64,000 nucleotides of DNA from Desulfobacteraceae bacterium (GCA_014237395.1 JABZFP010000041.1:565493-629492); one strand, 5' to 3'. Shown: positions 28,582 through 37,926, counted from the first letter of the stretch. A program made the numbers and translations. The notes: a model not told the origin generated them from the sequence alone.

Positions 28582-29028
28582 TCAGCCGTTTTTCGCGGGA
28601 GGTGGTACCTGTTTTTCCAGGGCCTCCCGTTCGGCCGACAGTTCAGTCAGCAATTGGCGGAGCGTCCAGGCCTCAGAGGTGGGCGTCAATGTCGCCCACA
28701 GCGGGTTTGGCAGACCGGCACTGCGGTAGCTGGACATCAAGAGGTGCAGTTCATTTTCCGTTATGCCCGCCATGATGATAGCGGCCGGCATACGGGAGGC
28801 TTCACCGCGACCGGTATCCGCCGGTCGGGACAAGATGTCGGCGAGGGATATTTCTAGATCCGAAGTCGCTGCGTATGCAAGCGGAAGGTCACGGATGGTC
28901 GAGGTGGCGACGACGTCATCGAGGAGCGTCTGCCCTTCCGGGGTAAATCCGCAAATGAGGAGCTTGCGGGGGCCATACAGTGCCTGTGATGTTCGCGTGA
29001 CCCGGCTGAATGCTGACGTGTCGTTCAT
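28582..29028 (-). CDS. DUF3783 family protein
   Basis: 148 residues. The C-terminal part (AIIMAGITENELHLLMSSYRSAGLPNPLWATLTPTSE followed by a Leu-rich helix) matches my recollection of DUF3783, a small domain of unknown function. The N-terminal half is predicted soluble without motifs. It is 38 bp upstream of the enolase-superfamily gene and likely co-transcribed. Confidence 0.65.
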   Translation of the reverse strand: MNDTSAFSRVTRTSQALYGPRKLLICGFTPEGQTLLDDVVATSTIRDLPLAYAATSDLEISLADILSRPADTGRGEASRMPAAIIMAGITENELHLLMSSYRSAGLPNPLWATLTPTSEAWTLRQLLTELSAEREALEKQVPPPAKNG

Positions 29029-29232
29029 GTGTCAGTCACCTGTGCTATTCGTTCTTAGAGAAAGCAATCGAATGGTTTTAAGGGCTGTGATTGCGGGCCA
29101 GTATGCCACAAACCAGGGTTTTCTACAATGTTTTCGGCAAAGGCGTCGACATGGGCATTGCACCTTCAGGTGGACTCGTCTATGATTCCCCCGGTGTTTC
29201 GATCACGCTATTGAAAATGAAGCGAGGATGCG

Positions 29233-29499
29233 ATGTCGGACAGGGTAATTCGGTTGGAGGAGCAGGCCATAGTGGATCCCCAGGAGCTTGACCAGTTGAT
29301 GCGTCTGGTGCCGGCCGATCAGCGCGGCGACATCCGCCTCAAACGGTTTCTTGCCTTTCGCCTCAAACTGGATGGGTTGGTGGCAAGCCAGGTCTATCTT
29401 TCCAATAAACTGGTGACCGCAGAAAAGTCGGGCTATCGTGGTCGCTTGTACGCGTTTCTCAGCGAAGGCCACTCCGAAGCGGATGGGTCGCCCTCCTGA
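29233..29499 (+). CDS. Small hypothetical protein
   Basis: 88 residues, starting MSDRVIRLEEQAIVDPQEL, preceded by a GCGAGGATG-type ribosome site. It is charged and helical in appearance (LMRLVPADQRGDIRLKRFLAFRLKLDGLVASQVYLSNKL), without Cys or membrane segments. No family recognised. It is isolated on the plus strand between minus-strand genes, so it would need its own promoter in the 204-nt gap upstream; none was obvious. The ORF at 29091 in another frame overlaps it and is less likely. Confidence 0.45.
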   Translation: MSDRVIRLEEQAIVDPQELDQLMRLVPADQRGDIRLKRFLAFRLKLDGLVASQVYLSNKLVTAEKSGYRGRLYAFLSEGHSEADGSPS

Positions 29500-29543
29500 G
29501 AATGCCTGTGTCGGGCCGGGGGGCAAGGGGAAACCGGCCGTCG

Positions 29544-30107
29544 TCAGGCCACCAGCATAGGGGCGGCAACCGCCGCCGCCCTGGCATTATCATACAGCAA
29601 TGCGACCAGGGTCAGGGCAAACTCCAGGGCCGTCCCGGGCCCCTGGCTGGTGACGCAGTTGCCGTCTACCACCACACGTTCTGCCATGGGGGTGCCGTCG
29701 CTCAATTGCGCAACAAACGACGGGTGCCCTGTGACCTTTCGGCCGCCGAGCAGCCCGTGATGGGATAGGACCACTGCTGGCGCCGCGCATATGGCGCCAT
29801 ACCAGCCACCGCCGGCCTGGTGGCGGCGCAGCAACTGGACCAGCGGCTGTGAATCACGCAAATGCTCGGCGCCGGGGATTCCGCCGGGCAGGGCGATCAA
29901 ATCGAATTCGTCATCCCGGCAGTCCGCGATCTTGCAGTCCGCAACCAGCTTGACTCCCCTCGATGCCGTAATCTGGAGGTTTCCCACCGACGCCACGGTC
30001 ACGTCAGCACCGGCTCGGCGCAGAACATCGATAATGCATACGGCTTCGATTTCTTCGGTACCGTCAGCGATCGGAACCAGTACTTTGCGTTTCGGCAAAT
30101 CGGTCAT
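29544..30107 (-). CDS. DJ-1/PfpI-family protein
   Basis: 187 residues from Met at 30107 (MTDLPKRKVLVPIADGTEEIEA). The conserved Glu (GTEEIEAV) and the nucleophile elbow Cys (GAICAAPAVV) identify the DJ-1 subfamily of the class I amidotransferase-like fold. LIALPGGIPGAEHLRD and TSQGPGTALEFALTLV further fit DJ-1/ThiJ. Such proteins are proposed glyoxalase III, deglycase or redox chaperones. It is the last gene of a minus-strand run with the thioesterase and CBS-ACT genes. Confidence 0.92.
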   Translation of the reverse strand: MTDLPKRKVLVPIADGTEEIEAVCIIDVLRRAGADVTVASVGNLQITASRGVKLVADCKIADCRDDEFDLIALPGGIPGAEHLRDSQPLVQLLRRHQAGGGWYGAICAAPAVVLSHHGLLGGRKVTGHPSFVAQLSDGTPMAERVVVDGNCVTSQGPGTALEFALTLVALLYDNARAAAVAAPMLVA

Positions 30108-30136
30108 TTGTTCATCCCCTCCAGTAAATTCCGCCT

Positions 30137-30898
30137 TTATTCCGTTGGGTGCCATTGTGTTTTGGCGCGGGCAAGATCGGTGCCGGTCGATTGACTGTGG
30201 ATGCCGTGCAAAAAGGTCGGCCGGGCGGTGTCAACGGGTTGGCTTCCCGCGAGGACATGTTCCGCATGGAAGGCTTCGCCGGTAAAGTTGACTTCCAGCA
30301 TTTCCAGTTCACAGGTGTTGAGGACGTTCACCGGAACGGTTTCCAGGGCCCACTCAATATAGCGCACATTGTTGACGTGTCCGTTGCGGTCAAGATCGCG
30401 GTCTCCTACCTGAAACGGGCGCTGGGTCACGAGCGTTTCCGGCACATCAAGTTTATTGGGCATCGTCGATAAAGCGCGCCGGCGGTTCACGATGGGCAGA
30501 GGGGCCGGCAGCGCCGTCAGCCTTTGGGGGCGCCAGCGCTGCAGATCCATCAGAACCCAGACCGTGACGCATCGGCCGACGTCCTCCCCCGCTTCATCAA
30601 GCAGGAGAAAGTCGCGATGACTCAAGAGGCGCTCCTGGTGCGAAGGCCAGGTCTGAATGTGAAGGTGGTCCTGCCAACCGAGGTGCCGGGTGAGTTCGAC
30701 CCGCATTCGAACCAGCACCCACGTGAGATGGCGCAGGTGCAACTGGTCGATGGATACTCCCAGGGCATGGGCATGGCATCCAGCCGCATCCTGCAGGAAG
30801 TTGCAGATGGTTGCCACCGACAAGTGCCCCCGCGCATCCACATCATAGGACCGCACCGGATAAACCCCGGACCAGATCTGTAGCGGTCGGGTGGTCAT
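30137..30898 (-). CDS. Acyl-ACP thioesterase (FatA/FatB type)
   Basis: 253 residues with two hot-dog domains. The first has RSYDVDARGHLSVATICNFLQDAAG, the second has the catalytic-type segment DLDRNGHVNNVRYIEW (Asp170, Asn172, His174). This family releases fatty acids from acyl carrier protein. Spacing to CBS-ACT is only 3 bp, and to DJ-1 29 bp, so these are one operon. Chain-length preference cannot be inferred. Confidence 0.9.
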   Translation of the reverse strand: MTTRPLQIWSGVYPVRSYDVDARGHLSVATICNFLQDAAGCHAHALGVSIDQLHLRHLTWVLVRMRVELTRHLGWQDHLHIQTWPSHQERLLSHRDFLLLDEAGEDVGRCVTVWVLMDLQRWRPQRLTALPAPLPIVNRRRALSTMPNKLDVPETLVTQRPFQVGDRDLDRNGHVNNVRYIEWALETVPVNVLNTCELEMLEVNFTGEAFHAEHVLAGSQPVDTARPTFLHGIHSQSTGTDLARAKTQWHPTE

Positions 30899-30901
30899 GG
30901 T

Positions 30902-31576
30902 CTAACTGGCGGGCAGATAGGGGCTGAGATCCTTGACGTACTGGGACAGCACTTTGAAACCGCTGTTTTCAAGGCTGGCGGCGGCCTTTGCGCCGGCATC
31001 CGCCGGGACCCGAACCACCAGATAGTAAACACCGGGGTGCGTATTTTCCGGCCACGTGAAAAGGCTGCGGATATTGATGCCCTGGTTCCGGAGTGTCTGG
31101 GAGATATCCGATATAACGCCGATACGGTCTTTGACCAGAACGGTCAACCGGGCGCTGTCCTTTTCGATTCCAATGGCTTCCAGAAGGATTTTGATGACAT
31201 CACTGGAGGTGATGATACCGACCAGCTCATCCCCTTCGAGCACCGGCAGGGCATTGATGCGATTCTGGTTCATCAAGAGAGCCGCCCGCTCGATGGTCGT
31301 CCCGGGGGCAATGGTCAGGGTCTTTTTGGCCATGATCGATTCGACGGTGACCTGGTCCAGCAGATACATGAGCTCGTTTTTGCTGAGCGTCGTGGCGGAC
31401 GAAGCCCAACTCTTTTTCAAGTCCCGATCCGAGACGATACCCAGCAACTCCCCTTTACGGTCGACAACGAGGAGATGATTGATTTGTTTGGCGTCCAATG
31501 TTTTCTGGGCCGAAAGCAGTGTGGTGTCCGGGGGCACGGTAACCAGTTCGGTCCGCATGACAGTTCCGACGTACAT
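30902..31576 (-). CDS. CBS-pair and ACT domain protein (AcuB-like)
   Basis: 224 residues. Two CBS motifs (1-60: MRTELVTVPPDTTLLSA ... VSDRDLK; 75-135: SIMAKKTLTIAPGTTIERA ... SSDVIKILLE) precede an ACT domain (about 143-215: LTVLVKDRIGVISDISQTLRNQGINIRSLF). This is the AcuB-like architecture, binding adenine nucleotides and a small ligand. The role is probably regulatory; the partner is unknown. The preceding MFS gene ends 90 bp upstream on the same strand. Confidence 0.9.
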   Translation of the reverse strand: MYVGTVMRTELVTVPPDTTLLSAQKTLDAKQINHLLVVDRKGELLGIVSDRDLKKSWASSATTLSKNELMYLLDQVTVESIMAKKTLTIAPGTTIERAALLMNQNRINALPVLEGDELVGIITSSDVIKILLEAIGIEKDSARLTVLVKDRIGVISDISQTLRNQGINIRSLFTWPENTHPGVYYLVVRVPADAGAKAAASLENSGFKVLSQYVKDLSPYLPAS

Positions 31577-31666
31577 GTCAACTCCTCCTATGCAATGGGT
31601 GTCGAAAGAATGGGCGTTGTGTGTGACGGAATTCTATGCAACCCATGACGGGGTGTCAACTGAAAC

Positions 31667-32857
31667 TCATCGGTTGATCGGCGGCAGCAGGAGCGTCAGG
31701 CCGCTCCCGAGGATGATCAGCAGGCCGGTCAGGATGAAGGCCTGGGGGAAATGGCCGGCATCGCCAAACCAGCCGATTGCAAGCGGTACGGCACCGCCGC
31801 CGAAGAGAAATGCGCTGGGGATGGTCAGAGAAACGGCGATGTTGCGATAGTTTGGCGGGCTGAGCGCTGAAAGCGCACTGAAACCGGCGGGAAAGAAGCA
31901 TACCGCCAAAACAGGCTGGCAGAATACGGCCCCTTGAAGCCAGGGGCCTTTCAGCAGACCGATGGCGATTGTGGCCAGTCCGGTCAGTAAAAATATCAGG
32001 CGGATGGTCGACAGTGGGCCGAAACGATCCGCCAACCATCCGCCCGCAAAAGCCATCGGCAATGCCGCCACGCGGCTTGCGGCCAGAAGCGTGTTGGCGC
32101 TGCTGTGATCAATCCCCTGACTGCTGACCAGATACAACGGTAACATGGCATAAGTTCCCAGCGTCGATGTAATGCCCAGGCTGAACAAGGCGACCATCAG
32201 CCACAGGGAAGGTTGGCCCAAAAGGTCCCGGATGGCCTGTCGATCCGGCACCTGCCCATGAAAGTCGGTGCCGCGGCCATGCCTCGTATACAGCAGTCCC
32301 AGCAGAAGGATGCCGGATCCCAGGAGTGTCAATCCCGAACGCCAGGTGGCGTGGCGCAAAGCCAGTTCAGCCGCAAGGGGCGCTAGGATAAAGGCCATAT
32401 TGGGCGCCAGTTCATGAATGGCCAACGCCCGCCCCCAGTGGGAGGGACGGGTCAGACGCGTGATGGCGCTGATGCCGGAGGGGAGATAGAGGCCGGCCGT
32501 CAGTCCCAGCAGAAAGACAAGGGTTCGGAAGCCGGCGATTGTCGTGATCACGGGGACTGTGAACAGAACGAGCCCCATACCGATGCTGGCGGCAATGATA
32601 ATGGTGCGGTGCTGAAAACGGCCGGCCAGATAGCTGGTGCTCAACAGCGATAGGAAGTATCCGGTGGATAGAATGAAAAAAAGATTGCCGGCGCTGCGGT
32701 AGCCGATGCCAAGTTCTGTTTGGATTTCAGGGAGCAGGGGTGCCAGAATGATGCGCGCCAGGAAGTTTATAAAAAAGATGGCCGTCAGCAGGAGCAAATG
32801 CGGCAGGGCTCCCGTAATCGATAAGCCACCAATGGGCGTGTTGTCGCGTGGCTTCAT
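31667..32857 (-). CDS. MFS transporter
   Basis: 396 residues with about 12 hydrophobic helices and a central basic loop (YTRHGRGTDFHGQVPDRQAIRDLLG) separating two six-helix halves. The N-terminal half contains GLTAGLYLPSGISAITRL, and the inter-helix 2-3 loop LAGRFQHRT, the usual DRxGRR-like position. It is an inner-membrane secondary transporter; substrate not deducible. It is on the minus strand upstream of the CBS-ACT/thioesterase/DJ-1 set. Confidence 0.88.
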   Translation of the reverse strand: MKPRDNTPIGGLSITGALPHLLLLTAIFFINFLARIILAPLLPEIQTELGIGYRSAGNLFFILSTGYFLSLLSTSYLAGRFQHRTIIIAASIGMGLVLFTVPVITTIAGFRTLVFLLGLTAGLYLPSGISAITRLTRPSHWGRALAIHELAPNMAFILAPLAAELALRHATWRSGLTLLGSGILLLGLLYTRHGRGTDFHGQVPDRQAIRDLLGQPSLWLMVALFSLGITSTLGTYAMLPLYLVSSQGIDHSSANTLLAASRVAALPMAFAGGWLADRFGPLSTIRLIFLLTGLATIAIGLLKGPWLQGAVFCQPVLAVCFFPAGFSALSALSPPNYRNIAVSLTIPSAFLFGGGAVPLAIGWFGDAGHFPQAFILTGLLIILGSGLTLLLPPINR

Positions 32858-32998
32858 GATGACGGCATGGTGCCGGGAAGCGGGTGCCGTCCCGCTTCCG
32901 CAGGGCGTTTTCCCATGGTGGCGGGCCTTTGATTGACGCCGTGGAAGTCAAACATCGGATGCCTCCGGGGGCCATCGATCCGGGCAAGGTTGGGCGGG

Positions 32999-34033
32999 CT
33001 ATCCGGCATTACAAAATCCGGAGGCGCCCCACATGTGCCGTGCCAGGCGGAGCTGACCCTGGACGTTACTCAGGCGGACATCCTGTTCGTGTTCAATCAA
33101 AACGACTTCACTGTCGATGAGCGGGGCAATCGTTGCGGCGGCATCAGCGGCCCCGCCACCGGTCAGCAGAACCCGTTCGATGTCCCAGTCATCTTTGAGG
33201 TTATAGTTGATGCGATCCGCCAAGGCGACGGACACCTCGCGATAGGTTTCATCGCGCAATTTCGTCACATTGTATTCCTGGTCTTCGATGCGGATGGATC
33301 CCATGCGGATGGCTTTGTAGAGGCGATCCAGCTCCGGCATGACGCCGGATTCCCGATAGAGCCGGCCGGCGATCTTGTCAAACCCGTTGGCCATTCCCAT
33401 TTCGATGGTGCCGCTGCCCCGGTTGCAGAAGCGCCCGGACGCCATGACCATGATGTCGGTCGTGCGGAACCCGATATCGACGACGGCGATTTTCAGGTCG
33501 TCATATTCGGAGGCCTGCCGCCGCCCGTCCGCATCCATGATCAGTCCGGTATAGGTCCCGAGGGGGGTTGGAATGACATGGACCCTGCGAATGTGAATGT
33601 TTTTACGCCCGCAGCGACCGTCGGCCTGGAAAATACCGATTTTATGATAACCGGTCAGCTGTTTGACCAGACGGGCGGCCCATTGCTGAAAGTAGCTGAT
33701 CGGCAGGCCGATGACCACATGCAATGGATTCTCATGGCTGGAGAAGGGGGCCGCCGCGGTCAGAGCCAGTCGTTGACCGTAGCTATCGATCAGCCGTTCG
33801 GGCCGGCGGGCGAAATCTTCAAAGAGCGGCGGACCGTGGGTGTCATTTCCCACGATATAGTCTCTGTCCTCCAGCGCGATGTGGTAGGTTCCCGCGGGTT
33901 GTTCCGTGGCAGCGTCGGATTGCCCGCTGGCCTGACGCACATGAGACTGGAAGATGACGGTCTGCTTCCCATCGAGGCATTTGGTGAATCCAAATCCAAG
34001 ATCGAGTCCGAGGGGTTTGGGTTGACGGTTCAT
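32999..34033 (-). CDS. ParM/StbA-like actin-family ATPase, chromosomal
   Basis: 344 residues with actin-fold signatures: phosphate-1 GLDLGFGFTK (Asp11), phosphate-2 IAVVDIGFRTTDIMV, and the adenosine motif VLLTGGGAADAAA. The same pattern is used by the ParM/StbA/Alp plasmid segregation filaments. No ParR-like DNA-binding partner or centromere repeat lies beside it. The neighbours are an MFS gene and a LUD gene, so it is more likely a chromosomal Alp-type actin of unknown function or a plasmid relic. The long plus-strand frame covering it is a shadow. Confidence 0.85.
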   Translation of the reverse strand: MNRQPKPLGLDLGFGFTKCLDGKQTVIFQSHVRQASGQSDAATEQPAGTYHIALEDRDYIVGNDTHGPPLFEDFARRPERLIDSYGQRLALTAAAPFSSHENPLHVVIGLPISYFQQWAARLVKQLTGYHKIGIFQADGRCGRKNIHIRRVHVIPTPLGTYTGLIMDADGRRQASEYDDLKIAVVDIGFRTTDIMVMASGRFCNRGSGTIEMGMANGFDKIAGRLYRESGVMPELDRLYKAIRMGSIRIEDQEYNVTKLRDETYREVSVALADRINYNLKDDWDIERVLLTGGGAADAAATIAPLIDSEVVLIEHEQDVRLSNVQGQLRLARHMWGASGFCNAG

Positions 34034-34149
34034 GGGCGGCGCTTCGGCATGTTGGTCATGCCTTTTCGGATTGGCGAGTGGATTGAACGCCGGCCTATCG
34101 ACGTTCGGCCCGTTTTCGATCGAATGGATTTCATGGCAACCGGTCGATA

Positions 34150-34803
34150 TTAAAAGCCCAGATCGGCGTTGATCAAAATGATTTTGACACGGTTTTTAGG
34201 AAAGGCTTTTTCGGTGATCGTCCATGTGTTGCATATGCGGTCAGGGCTGCTGCAGTCCTGACAAAAGGACGTGGCCTGACAGGGTGTTTTTTTCTCCAGC
34301 CGCATGGTATTCACGGGCGCCGCGTAATTCTTGATGCGATCCCAGGCGTTTTCAAGATCCGGTACGATTTTGTTCCGGCCGATCAATACGACCACGAACT
34401 TGGGGCCGAATGTCAGGGCTGCGATGCGGTTGCCGATCATGTCCAGGTTAACGAGATGGCCGCTTTCCGTCACGGCGTTCGTACTGGTGAAAAAGACGTC
34501 CACCAGCAGCGCCTGGCGTCGTCGTTCCATCTTTTCGGTGTCTGAAATCGTGGTGTCATAGGTGTCCAGAACGCGCACACCTTCCATGGTGCGCAGCTGC
34601 CGGTAAAGCCCGCATTCCACAAAGGTCCGCGATCCGCCCCAGGACATGCTGGCGGGTTTTATCACCGGCAGAATGGCTTCGGTCACGATGCGGGCGGTAT
34701 CTTCCGGCCGGGAAGCCAGATACACCTCGAAATTATTTTTTTCCAGAGCGGTTTTCAGGTGCTCCAGACGCAACTGCCAGTAGTGGTCGATCGGTTTCTC
34801 CAT
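34150..34803 (-). CDS. LUD-domain protein (lactate utilization-like)
   Basis: 217 residues from Met at 34803, preceded by AGGAGAAACGG. The LUD domain (DUF162) is recognised from SMSWGGSRTFVECGLYRQLR, TSTNAVTESGHLVNLD and VVLIGRNKIVPDLENAWDRI. A C-terminal cysteine set (CQATSFCQDCSSPDRIC) may bind a metal or Fe-S cluster and is typical of the single-domain Desulfobacterota form. It lacks the LutA/LutB partners found in lactate oxidation operons. Function uncertain. Confidence 0.88.
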   Translation of the reverse strand: MEKPIDHYWQLRLEHLKTALEKNNFEVYLASRPEDTARIVTEAILPVIKPASMSWGGSRTFVECGLYRQLRTMEGVRVLDTYDTTISDTEKMERRRQALLVDVFFTSTNAVTESGHLVNLDMIGNRIAALTFGPKFVVVLIGRNKIVPDLENAWDRIKNYAAPVNTMRLEKKTPCQATSFCQDCSSPDRICNTWTITEKAFPKNRVKIILINADLGF

Positions 34804-34998
34804 CCGTTTCTCCTGCGCGTTCAATGGTTGATCGTGCGTGTCCGAGCCCTCCGGCGGCGGTCTGCGACAGGTCGCCTGGCACTTGACGGGAGGGCCATTC
34901 ATGAACACGATGAGGGTCGCATTATCGGCCGACTTGCATCCTATACTCTGTATGAATTAAACAGAGGACGGGTCAACTGTAAAATTGAGGAGGGAGAT

Positions 34999-35958
34999 AT
35001 GGAGCTGCGCAACTTAGGGGCGAGCGACATCAAGATTTCGCCCATCATCATGGGAACCTGGCAGGCGGGTCGTGACATGTGGGCCGACATCGATGATGCC
35101 GAAACCACGCGCGCCATCCAGGCGGCTGTCGATGCCGGCGTCAATACGATCGATACGGCGGCGGTCTACGGCAAGGGCCATTCGGAACGCGTGGTGGGCA
35201 AAGCCGTTGGCGAGCGGCGGCCCCAGGTCGTCATTGCCACCAAGGTATTTGCCAACGAACTCCAATACGACCAGGTGATCGCCGCCTGTGAGCGCTCTTT
35301 GGCCAATCTTCAAACGGACTATATCGATCTTTACCAGATTCATTGGCCTTCCGGTTCGTTCGGCAGTCCGGTGGTGCCCATCGAGGAAACCATGCGGGCC
35401 TTGACCGCGCTGAAGGAGCAGGGCAAGATCCGCGCGATCGGGGTCTCCAATTTTTCCCGCAGCCAGCTGGAAGAGGCCATGGCTTTTGGCGACATCGTGA
35501 GTTTGCAACCGCCCTATTCGCTGCTCTGGCGGCATGTGGAAGCGGATGCCATGCCGGTTTGTGCGGCGAAGGGGCTTTCCATCCTGGCCTATTCCCCGAT
35601 GGCCCAGGGGATTCTCACCGGCAAGTTCGGCCCGGATCACCAGTTCAAACGAGGTGATCACCGGCGCGCCAACCGCCTGTTCCAGGAGCCGGTTTTCACG
35701 CGGGTGCAGGATGCCCTCGCGGCGCTCAAACCGATCGCCGACCGCCACACCATCACCCTTGGACAGTTGGCCTTGGCCTGGGTTATTGCCCAGCCCGGCG
35801 CCTGCGCCATTGCCGGCGCGCGCAATGCCGACCAGGCCCGTGAAAACGCCCAGGCCGGGGCCGTGTCCCTGACGCCGGAGGATCTGGCGGAGATGGACCG
35901 CATCAGCCGTCAGGTGACGGCGCAGCTGGACGACAACCCCGTTCTCTGGAAGTGGTAG
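34999..35958 (+). CDS. Aldo-keto reductase
   Basis: 319 residues from ATG 34999, with AGGAGGGAGAT upstream. The catalytic tetrad is visible: Asp52, Tyr57 (TIDTAAVYGKG), Lys82 (IATKV) and His115 (YQIHWP). NADPH-binding residues in the C-terminal segment AIAGARNADQARENAQAG fit. It is a soluble NADPH-dependent reductase of carbonyl compounds, probably of the YhdN/general stress type; substrate unknown. The gene stands alone; its stop is 33 bp from the convergent crotonase gene. Confidence 0.94.
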   Translation: MELRNLGASDIKISPIIMGTWQAGRDMWADIDDAETTRAIQAAVDAGVNTIDTAAVYGKGHSERVVGKAVGERRPQVVIATKVFANELQYDQVIAACERSLANLQTDYIDLYQIHWPSGSFGSPVVPIEETMRALTALKEQGKIRAIGVSNFSRSQLEEAMAFGDIVSLQPPYSLLWRHVEADAMPVCAAKGLSILAYSPMAQGILTGKFGPDHQFKRGDHRRANRLFQEPVFTRVQDALAALKPIADRHTITLGQLALAWVIAQPGACAIAGARNADQARENAQAGAVSLTPEDLAEMDRISRQVTAQLDDNPVLWKW

Positions 35959-35991
35959 CGCATTGCCTCCGGCGGAATGATCAAACCATTT

Positions 35992-36813
35992 CTACTGGCC
36001 GGTGAACTTGGGCGGCCGCTTTTCCATGAAGGCCGTGAAGGCTTCCATCAGGTCCTTGGACGGCACGATGTTGGTGCTCATGGAGGCGACATAGCGCAGA
36101 CCGTCGTCGATGCTTTTGCCGACGCCGTGGTTCAGGACGTTTTTCGTGGCTTCGACGGCCAGGGGGGCATTGGCGGCAATCGCTTCGGCCATGGCCTGGG
36201 CACCGGCCATGAGGGCGGCCTGATCGTCAAAGACCTCGTTTACCAGAAGGATTTCCCGGGCGCGCGCTGCATCGATGGTTTTGGCGGTATAGGCCAGCTC
36301 CCGGGCAATTCCCTGTCCTACGATCAGCGGGATCCGCTGCAGCACCCCCACGTCCGCCACAAATCCGACCGCGGCTTCCTTGAGCGAAAATACGGCATCC
36401 CGCGAACACAGGCGAATATCGCAGGCCGTCACCATGTCCAGGCCGGCCCCGATGCAATAGCCGTGAATCGCGGCGATGACCGGTTTGCGGCAGCTTTCGA
36501 TGCAGGACATGGTATCCTGCAGGGCGCCGATTCTTTTCAACAAACGCCACTTGACACCGCCCATCTGTTCTTTTTCCATGATTTCGGGAAGCTCTCCGGC
36601 CATTTCCACCAAGTCGATGCCCACCGAAAAGCAGGACCCATGGGCTGCCAGGATGACAACCCGGATGTCGGGGTCCTGATCAAGATCTTCAAATAACGGC
36701 TGGGCTTCACGCCAGGCCGGGGGGTTCATGGCATTCTTTTTGTCGGGGCGGTTGAGATGGACCCAGGCGATGGGCGGTTTCTTGGCGACGGTGTAAAACG
36801 AGGTGTCAGGCAT
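35992..36813 (-). CDS. Crotonase superfamily, delta(3,5)-delta(2,4)-dienoyl-CoA isomerase-like
   Basis: 273 residues. The start is placed at 36813, 7 nt after AAAGGAG; an ATG two codons upstream is too close to that site. Oxyanion-hole segments CFSVGIDL and GYCIGAGLDMVTACDIR are standard crotonase. KEAAVGFVADVGVLQRIP carries the Glu and Asp at positions used by dienoyl-CoA isomerase (ECH1), so isomerisation of dienoyl-CoA is the better guess than hydration. It would function in beta-oxidation of unsaturated fatty acids or aromatic degradation. Confidence 0.85.
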   Translation of the reverse strand: MPDTSFYTVAKKPPIAWVHLNRPDKKNAMNPPAWREAQPLFEDLDQDPDIRVVILAAHGSCFSVGIDLVEMAGELPEIMEKEQMGGVKWRLLKRIGALQDTMSCIESCRKPVIAAIHGYCIGAGLDMVTACDIRLCSRDAVFSLKEAAVGFVADVGVLQRIPLIVGQGIARELAYTAKTIDAARAREILLVNEVFDDQAALMAGAQAMAEAIAANAPLAVEATKNVLNHGVGKSIDDGLRYVASMSTNIVPSKDLMEAFTAFMEKRPPKFTGQ

Positions 36814-37065
36814 GGACATGCTCCTTTGTGGATGGACGGCAGCGGCCGACCGCAGCGGTTGCAGGCGACGTCGCGGGTGATTGACAACAGATGATCATTG
36901 CCTACCATAACGGATAATTAGCCGCCTATCCAGTGCTATTGAGAGGATAATTGCAAAGCCCCAGGCTTCCTGATATGGGAGGGGCGGTCAGAATAGCGAC
37001 GGTTGATCCCGGGCCCGTGGCCGCGGACTCGCACGGGACGAACAGCATGGAAATTTTAGGGCGTT

Positions 37066-37926
37066 ATGGATACGTATTATATTGACGGTGAATTCGTTCC
37101 CGCCGACCGGGCGGTCATTCCCGTAACCGACCTGGCGGTTCTGAGGGGGCTGGGTGCCTTTGAGCTGTTGCGCACGTATGGGGGGCATCCTTTTGCGTTG
37201 GAAGAGCATCTTGCGCGGTTGCAGCATTCGGTGCAAAAAATGGGGTTGCTGCTACCCTGGACGATCGAGGCGCTGCGCCGCATCGTTCTGGAAACGCTTC
37301 AGCGCAACCTGGCCAGCGGGCATACGGAGTCCAATATCCGCATCATCGTTACCGGAGGATCCAGCTCCGATTTTATGACCCCGCAAGGCCAGCCGCGCCT
37401 GCTGGTACTGGTGTCGGAAATGCCGCGCCAGCTGGAAGCATGGTACACTGACGGTGTCAAAATAACCACCATGCAAAACCGCCGGATCCTTCCGGGGGCC
37501 AAGAGCATCAATTACCTGTCCGCCACCATCGCGCTCAAAAAAGCGCGTGACCGGGGCGCGGTGGAATCCCTTTACGTCGATCGCGACGGGCAGGTCTACG
37601 AATGCACGACCAGCAATATTTTTATTTTCAACGGGTCGACCCTGGCAACACCCGGCCGACGGATTTTATCCGGCATCACCCGGGCGTTTATCCTGGACCT
37701 GGCCCAACGTCTTTTTACCGTCGAAGTCCGGGACCTGACGTTGGAAGAGCTTCTCCGGGCGGACGAAGTTTTCATATCCGGCACCAACAAAGGTGTGGTG
37801 CCGGTGGTCCAGGTGGATGACGTTCAAATCGGCGACGGCCGACCTGGCCCACATACCCTGACACTGATAAAATCCCTGAGTGAGCGTGCCGCAGCGCACG
37901 CCTCGCAGACGTCGTATATTGCATAG
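37066..37926 (+). CDS. Class IV aminotransferase (branched-chain/D-amino acid type)
   Basis: 286 residues, PLP fold type IV. The motif GAKSINYLSATIALKKA carries the PLP lysine in its start, and YECTTSNIFIFNGSTLATP plus RILSGITRAFILDLA are the conserved cofactor and carboxylate-binding segments. Family members are branched-chain aminotransferases, D-alanine aminotransferases and aminodeoxychorismate lyases. YYIDGEFVPADRAVIPVTDLAVLRG is close to the branched-chain class. It lies 87 bp before thioredoxin reductase on the same strand. Confidence 0.9.
   Translation: MDTYYIDGEFVPADRAVIPVTDLAVLRGLGAFELLRTYGGHPFALEEHLARLQHSVQKMGLLLPWTIEALRRIVLETLQRNLASGHTESNIRIIVTGGSSSDFMTPQGQPRLLVLVSEMPRQLEAWYTDGVKITTMQNRRILPGAKSINYLSATIALKKARDRGAVESLYVDRDGQVYECTTSNIFIFNGSTLATPGRRILSGITRAFILDLAQRLFTVEVRDLTLEELLRADEVFISGTNKGVVPVVQVDDVQIGDGRPGPHTLTLIKSLSERAAAHASQTSYIA

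Noticed and set aside
29091..29291. 66-residue plus-strand frame
   Set aside because: Overlaps the better 88-residue gene at 29233 in another frame, without a ribosome site.
32933..34153. 406-residue plus-strand frame
   Set aside because: It is antisense to the ParM-like gene, whose motifs are intact; composition looks like a GC-rich shadow.
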